From positions 1-7,949 of the forward strand of contig CAJGCZ010000067.1 in the NCBI GenBank assembly GCA_904501975.1: 7,949 bases of DNA, written 5' to 3'. Below the pieces are notes generated by a model. The model did not search any database. It was given only the letters and a program-made list of their open reading frames with translations, and was not told the origin of the DNA. The DNA is from an uncultured Akkermansia sp. Lineage in GTDB: Bacteria; Verrucomicrobiota; Verrucomicrobiia; Verrucomicrobiales; Akkermansiaceae. Position numbers and translations under genes: made by a program. Below, piece by piece: positions 5,934 through 7,949 of the stretch. Every line of letters begins with the position of its first letter. Position 1 is the stretch's first letter.

Positions 5934-7298
5934 ATGCAAAACATTGCCAATATTCAGCGCCGTTTCTTTAACACTCATGTTACGCGTGATGTTAAATACC
6001 GCCTTGCTGCTCTCAAAAAATTGAGCGTTGCCCTTAAGGAATGGGAACCCCGCATTTGCGAGGCTTTGCAGCAAGACCTCGGTAAATGTGTCATGGAGAC
6101 CTTTATGACCGAAATCGGCATGGTGACCTCTTCCCTCAATCACACCATTCACAGTTTGCGTAGCTGGAGCAAGCCCCGCCGTGTGCATACGCCGTTGGCT
6201 CAGTTCCCCTCCGTAAGCCGCGTGGTGCCGGAGCCGTATGGCGTGGCTCTCATCATGAGCCCGTGGAATTATCCTGTTCTGCTGTGCTTAGACCCGCTGG
6301 TGGCCGCTCTCTCTGCCGGTAACTGCTGCGTGGTTAAGCCCTCTTCCATGACTCCTGCTACCTCCGGCGTATTGGCTGAGATGCTGGGCAGCCTGTACCC
6401 CAAGGAATATGTACATGTAGTGCTGGGTGGCCGTGAATCCACCGGTGTATTGCTGGAGCAGAAGTTTGACTATATCTTCTTTACCGGCAGCCCCACCGTA
6501 GGCCATATCATTATGGATGCCGCTGCTCGTCATCTTACCCCGGTTACATTGGAGCTTGGAGGAAAGAGCCCCTGTATTGTGGATGCCTCAGCCAATATCC
6601 GCGTAGCTGCTCGCCGTGTGGCTTTCGGTAAGATTCTTAATGCCGGGCAAACATGCGTGGCTCCGGATTACCTCTTCATTCATCACAGCGTGAAAGATGC
6701 CTTTGTGGAAGAATACCGCAAGGCTGTTAAAGAAATGCTGGGCGATGAGCCGCTTAAGAATGAGGAGTTTACCCACATTATTTCTAAGCGTCATTTTGAG
6801 CGCCTGATGGAGCTGATGCAAGATGCCACTCCCGTCGTTGGCGGCAAGGGTGATTCGGCCACCCTGCGTATTGAGCCCACGTTGTTGGATGATGTTACGC
6901 CGTCTTCCTCCTCCATGCAGCAAGAGATTTTCGGCCCCGTTCTGCCCATCCTCACGTGGGATAAGTGGGAGGAAGTAGAGCAATTTGTGCTTAGCCGTCC
7001 CCGCCCGTTGGCCTCTTACCTCTTTACCACGGATTCAACGAATAAGAAGCGCTTTACGCAGCACTTGTCTTTCGGTGGCGGTTGTATCAATGATACCATC
7101 ATCCACCTTGCCGTGCATGGGCTGCCCTTCGGTGGTATTGGCGACAGCGGTATGGGCTCCTACCACGGTAAAGCCGGGTTCGATACCTTCTCGCACCACA
7201 AATCCGTGCTCTCTAAAGCTAATTGGCTGGATTTACCTTTCCGATATCATCCGTACTCCAAATTTGCGGAAAAGATTCTGCGCTTTTTCTTGCGCTAA
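5934..7298 (+). CDS. Aldehyde dehydrogenase, class 3 fatty-aldehyde type
   Basis: The enzyme oxidises an aldehyde to a carboxylic acid with NAD(P). Its 454 residues suit the shorter class 3 (ALDH3, YwdH-like) branch, which favours fatty and aromatic aldehydes. Visible features are SPWNYP with N112, the KPS motif (135-137), FTGSPTVG (183-190), LELGGKSP with general base E207, and NAGQTCVAPDY with nucleophile C241. EIFGP (331-335), a PFGGIGDSGMG segment (398-408) and HHKS (421-424) follow. The C-terminus (about 435-454, FRYHPYSKFAEKILRFFLR) is hydrophobic and basic, as in membrane-associated fatty aldehyde dehydrogenases. The ATG is only 2 bases after the previous stop, so translation is coupled, and there is no Shine-Dalgarno sequence. 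It is the last operon gene and is followed after 3 bases by a terminator. The exact substrate is unknown. Confidence 0.93.
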   Translation: MQNIANIQRRFFNTHVTRDVKYRLAALKKLSVALKEWEPRICEALQQDLGKCVMETFMTEIGMVTSSLNHTIHSLRSWSKPRRVHTPLAQFPSVSRVVPEPYGVALIMSPWNYPVLLCLDPLVAALSAGNCCVVKPSSMTPATSGVLAEMLGSLYPKEYVHVVLGGRESTGVLLEQKFDYIFFTGSPTVGHIIMDAAARHLTPVTLELGGKSPCIVDASANIRVAARRVAFGKILNAGQTCVAPDYLFIHHSVKDAFVEEYRKAVKEMLGDEPLKNEEFTHIISKRHFERLMELMQDATPVVGGKGDSATLRIEPTLLDDVTPSSSSMQQEIFGPVLPILTWDKWEEVEQFVLSRPRPLASYLFTTDSTNKKRFTQHLSFGGGCINDTIIHLAVHGLPFGGIGDSGMGSYHGKAGFDTFSHHKSVLSKANWLDLPFRYHPYSKFAEKILRFFLR

Positions 7299-7301
7299 AA
7301 C

Positions 7302-7327
7302 AATGGGGGCAGATGCCCCCATTTTTT
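7302..7327 (+). terminator. Rho-independent terminator of the tsaC operon
   Basis: A perfect stem (AATGGGGGC at 7302-7310 and GCCCCCATT at 7315-7323, loop AGAT) runs into six T residues (7322-7327). It begins 4 bases past the TAA of the aldehyde dehydrogenase and separates the operon from the repeat cluster that follows. Confidence 0.93.
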
Positions 7328-7330
7328 ATC

Positions 7331-7709
7331 GTGAGCGTAGCGAACTCTTCATGCTTGCGTAGCAAGCTCTTCATGTGAGCCGCAGGCGAGCCCTTCACGA
7401 TTGCGCAGCAATCCCTTCATGTGAGCGTAGGCGAACCCTTCACGTGAGCCGAAGGCGAGCCCGTTCATGTGAGCAACGCGAACCCTTCGTGTGAGCCGCA
7501 GGCGAACTTAATTGCTCGCTGCGCTCACATGAAGGGATTGCTAAGCAATCGTGAATGGCTCGCTGCGCTCACATGAAGGGATTGCTACGCAATCGTGAAT
7601 GGCTCGCTGCGCTCACATGAAGGGATTGCTACGCAATCGTGAAGGGCTCGCCTGCGGCTCACGTGAAGAGCTTGCTGCGCAAGCGTGAAATGTTCGCGTT
7701 GCTCACGTG
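7331..7709. repeat. Compound inverted repeat of 17 short palindromes in two opposed runs
   Basis: The intergenic space is filled by short palindromic units of 15-17 bases separated by 7-base spacers (about 22 bases per unit). Eight units on the left read GTGAGC-N-GCGAAC/GCGAGC, or the variants GCTTGC-N-GCAAGC and GATTGC-N-GCAATC, with spacers like CCTTCAT/CCTTCAC. Nine units on the right carry the reverse complement forms (GCTCGC-N-GCTCAC, GATTGC-N-GCAATC) with spacers ATGAAGG/GTGAATG. The turn between the halves lies near 7508-7513 (TTAATT). The two halves are thus roughly reverse complements, so the region could extrude as a large cruciform, and each unit could form a small hairpin. It holds no ORF of note. 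It lies between the tsaC operon terminator and the promoter of the next gene. Its function is unknown. Confidence 0.88.
7514..7645. repeat. Three tandem copies of a 44-bp double-palindrome unit
   Basis: Within the right arm, one unit consists of GCTCGCTGCGCTCAC, ATGAAGG, GATTGCTACGCAATC and GTGAATG, 44 bases in all. It repeats at 7514-7557, 7558-7601 and 7602-7645. Differences are few: a TAA in place of TAC in the first GATTGC palindrome, and GTGAAGG in place of GTGAATG at the end of the third. A diverged 46-base fourth copy follows at 7646-7691. The near-identity suggests recent local duplication. Confidence 0.9.
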
Positions 7710-7777
7710 CGTGGGGGGTGGTATGGCACATATTACACAATAAATTCGCCTATCAGATTTTGTAGCACGAATTCTGC

Positions 7778-7806
7778 TTGACATTTGGCTGAGCTTCAGG
7801 CACTCT
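7778..7806 (+). promoter_or_regulatory. Possible promoter of the carboxynorspermidine synthase-like gene
   Basis: A perfect TTGACA is at 7778-7783. At a 17-base spacing the -10 position reads CACTCT, which keeps only two of the six consensus bases, so the call rests mainly on the -35 box and on its placement. The box would end 9 bases before the ATG at 7816, the same close spacing as at the other promoters here. The gene-free bases 7710-7777 hold nothing else that I can name. Confidence 0.4.
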
Positions 7807-7815
7807 TGGCGGGCA

Positions 7816-7949
7816 ATGAATAACACTGTACTCATTATCGGAGCTGGTGGTGTGGGTCATGTAGTGGCTCACAAGTGCGCCCAGATGGCGGATGTCTACA
7901 AGAACATCCATCTGGCTTCCCGTACCAAGAGCAAGTGCGATGCGATTGC
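7816..7949 (+). CDS. Saccharopine dehydrogenase-family protein, probably carboxynorspermidine synthase (5' part only)
   Basis: Only the first 44 codons lie in the window. They begin MNNTVLIIGAGGVGHVVAHK and continue with a KNIHLASRTKSKCDAI segment. GAGGVG is the Rossmann NAD(P)-binding turn (9-14), and the LASRTKSKC segment after the second strand is typical of the carboxynorspermidine dehydrogenase/synthase branch of the saccharopine dehydrogenase family. That enzyme reductively joins aspartate semialdehyde to a diamine in the alternative spermidine (or norspermidine) route, and its gene is often followed by nspC, the decarboxylase, which would lie outside this window. No Shine-Dalgarno sequence precedes the ATG (GGCGGGCA). 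A saccharopine or lysine-pathway dehydrogenase remains possible from so short a fragment. Confidence 0.78.
   Translation, partial: MNNTVLIIGAGGVGHVVAHKCAQMADVYKNIHLASRTKSKCDAI

Noticed and set aside
7331..7709. CRISPR array
   Set aside because: The repeats are short palindromes with 7-base, conserved spacers, and they change orientation midway. A CRISPR array has unique spacers of about 30 bases and a constant repeat direction, and no cas gene is present.
7743..7773. AATTCG/CGAATT inverted pair as an operator before the last gene
   Set aside because: The arms are only 6 bases with a 19-base gap in AT-rich sequence; a chance match is likely.

Overview
The window looks like a chromosomal segment of a free-living or gut-type bacterium. 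It has moderate GC, short intergenic gaps, sigma70-like promoters and Rho-independent terminators, and almost no recognisable Shine-Dalgarno sequences. A GYF_2/DUF4339-type protein and the style of the aroC and carboxynorspermidine-synthase-like proteins hint at the PVC group (Verrucomicrobiota or relatives). That placement is a guess from protein style, not from a marker gene. The window carries no rRNA, tRNA, transposase or phage gene.

Layout from left to right. Positions 1-379 have no gene; they hold a GC-rich, structured extragenic region with nested inverted repeats (69-218, 245-264, 300-360). On the minus strand, 380-1087 encodes a GYF_2-domain protein with one membrane anchor. Also on the minus strand is a two-gene operon read from 3026 down to 1228: chorismate synthase (aroC) followed, through a 4-base ATGA overlap, by an unknown membrane protein and a strong terminator at 1180-1203. 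A 160-bp divergent promoter region (3027-3186) separates this from a plus-strand operon at 3187-7298: threonylcarbamoyl-AMP synthase of the long Sua5 type, an SCP2-like lipid-carrier protein, an iron-containing alcohol dehydrogenase and a fatty-aldehyde-type aldehyde dehydrogenase. The gaps are 7, 8 and 2 bases, and a clear terminator follows at 7302-7327. Next comes a 379-bp compound inverted repeat (7331-7709) built from 17 short palindromes in two opposed runs. The window ends inside the first 44 codons of a saccharopine-dehydrogenase-family gene, probably carboxynorspermidine synthase, on the plus strand.

How the genes fit together. aroC makes chorismate for aromatic amino acids. The first gene of the plus operon is a tRNA t6A modification enzyme, while the three genes behind it suggest a lipid pathway: a carrier that could hold a long-chain alcohol or aldehyde, an alcohol dehydrogenase and an aldehyde dehydrogenase. 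The pathway reading is inference.

The most interesting points are: (1) every promoter that can be read sits so close to its start codon that the transcripts would be leaderless or carry only about 0-5 leader bases, with tsaC as the clearest case, since its predicted +1 is the A of the ATG; (2) the large two-armed palindrome cluster at 7331-7709, with a related unit pair at 300-360; (3) the SCP2/alcohol dehydrogenase/aldehyde dehydrogenase cluster.
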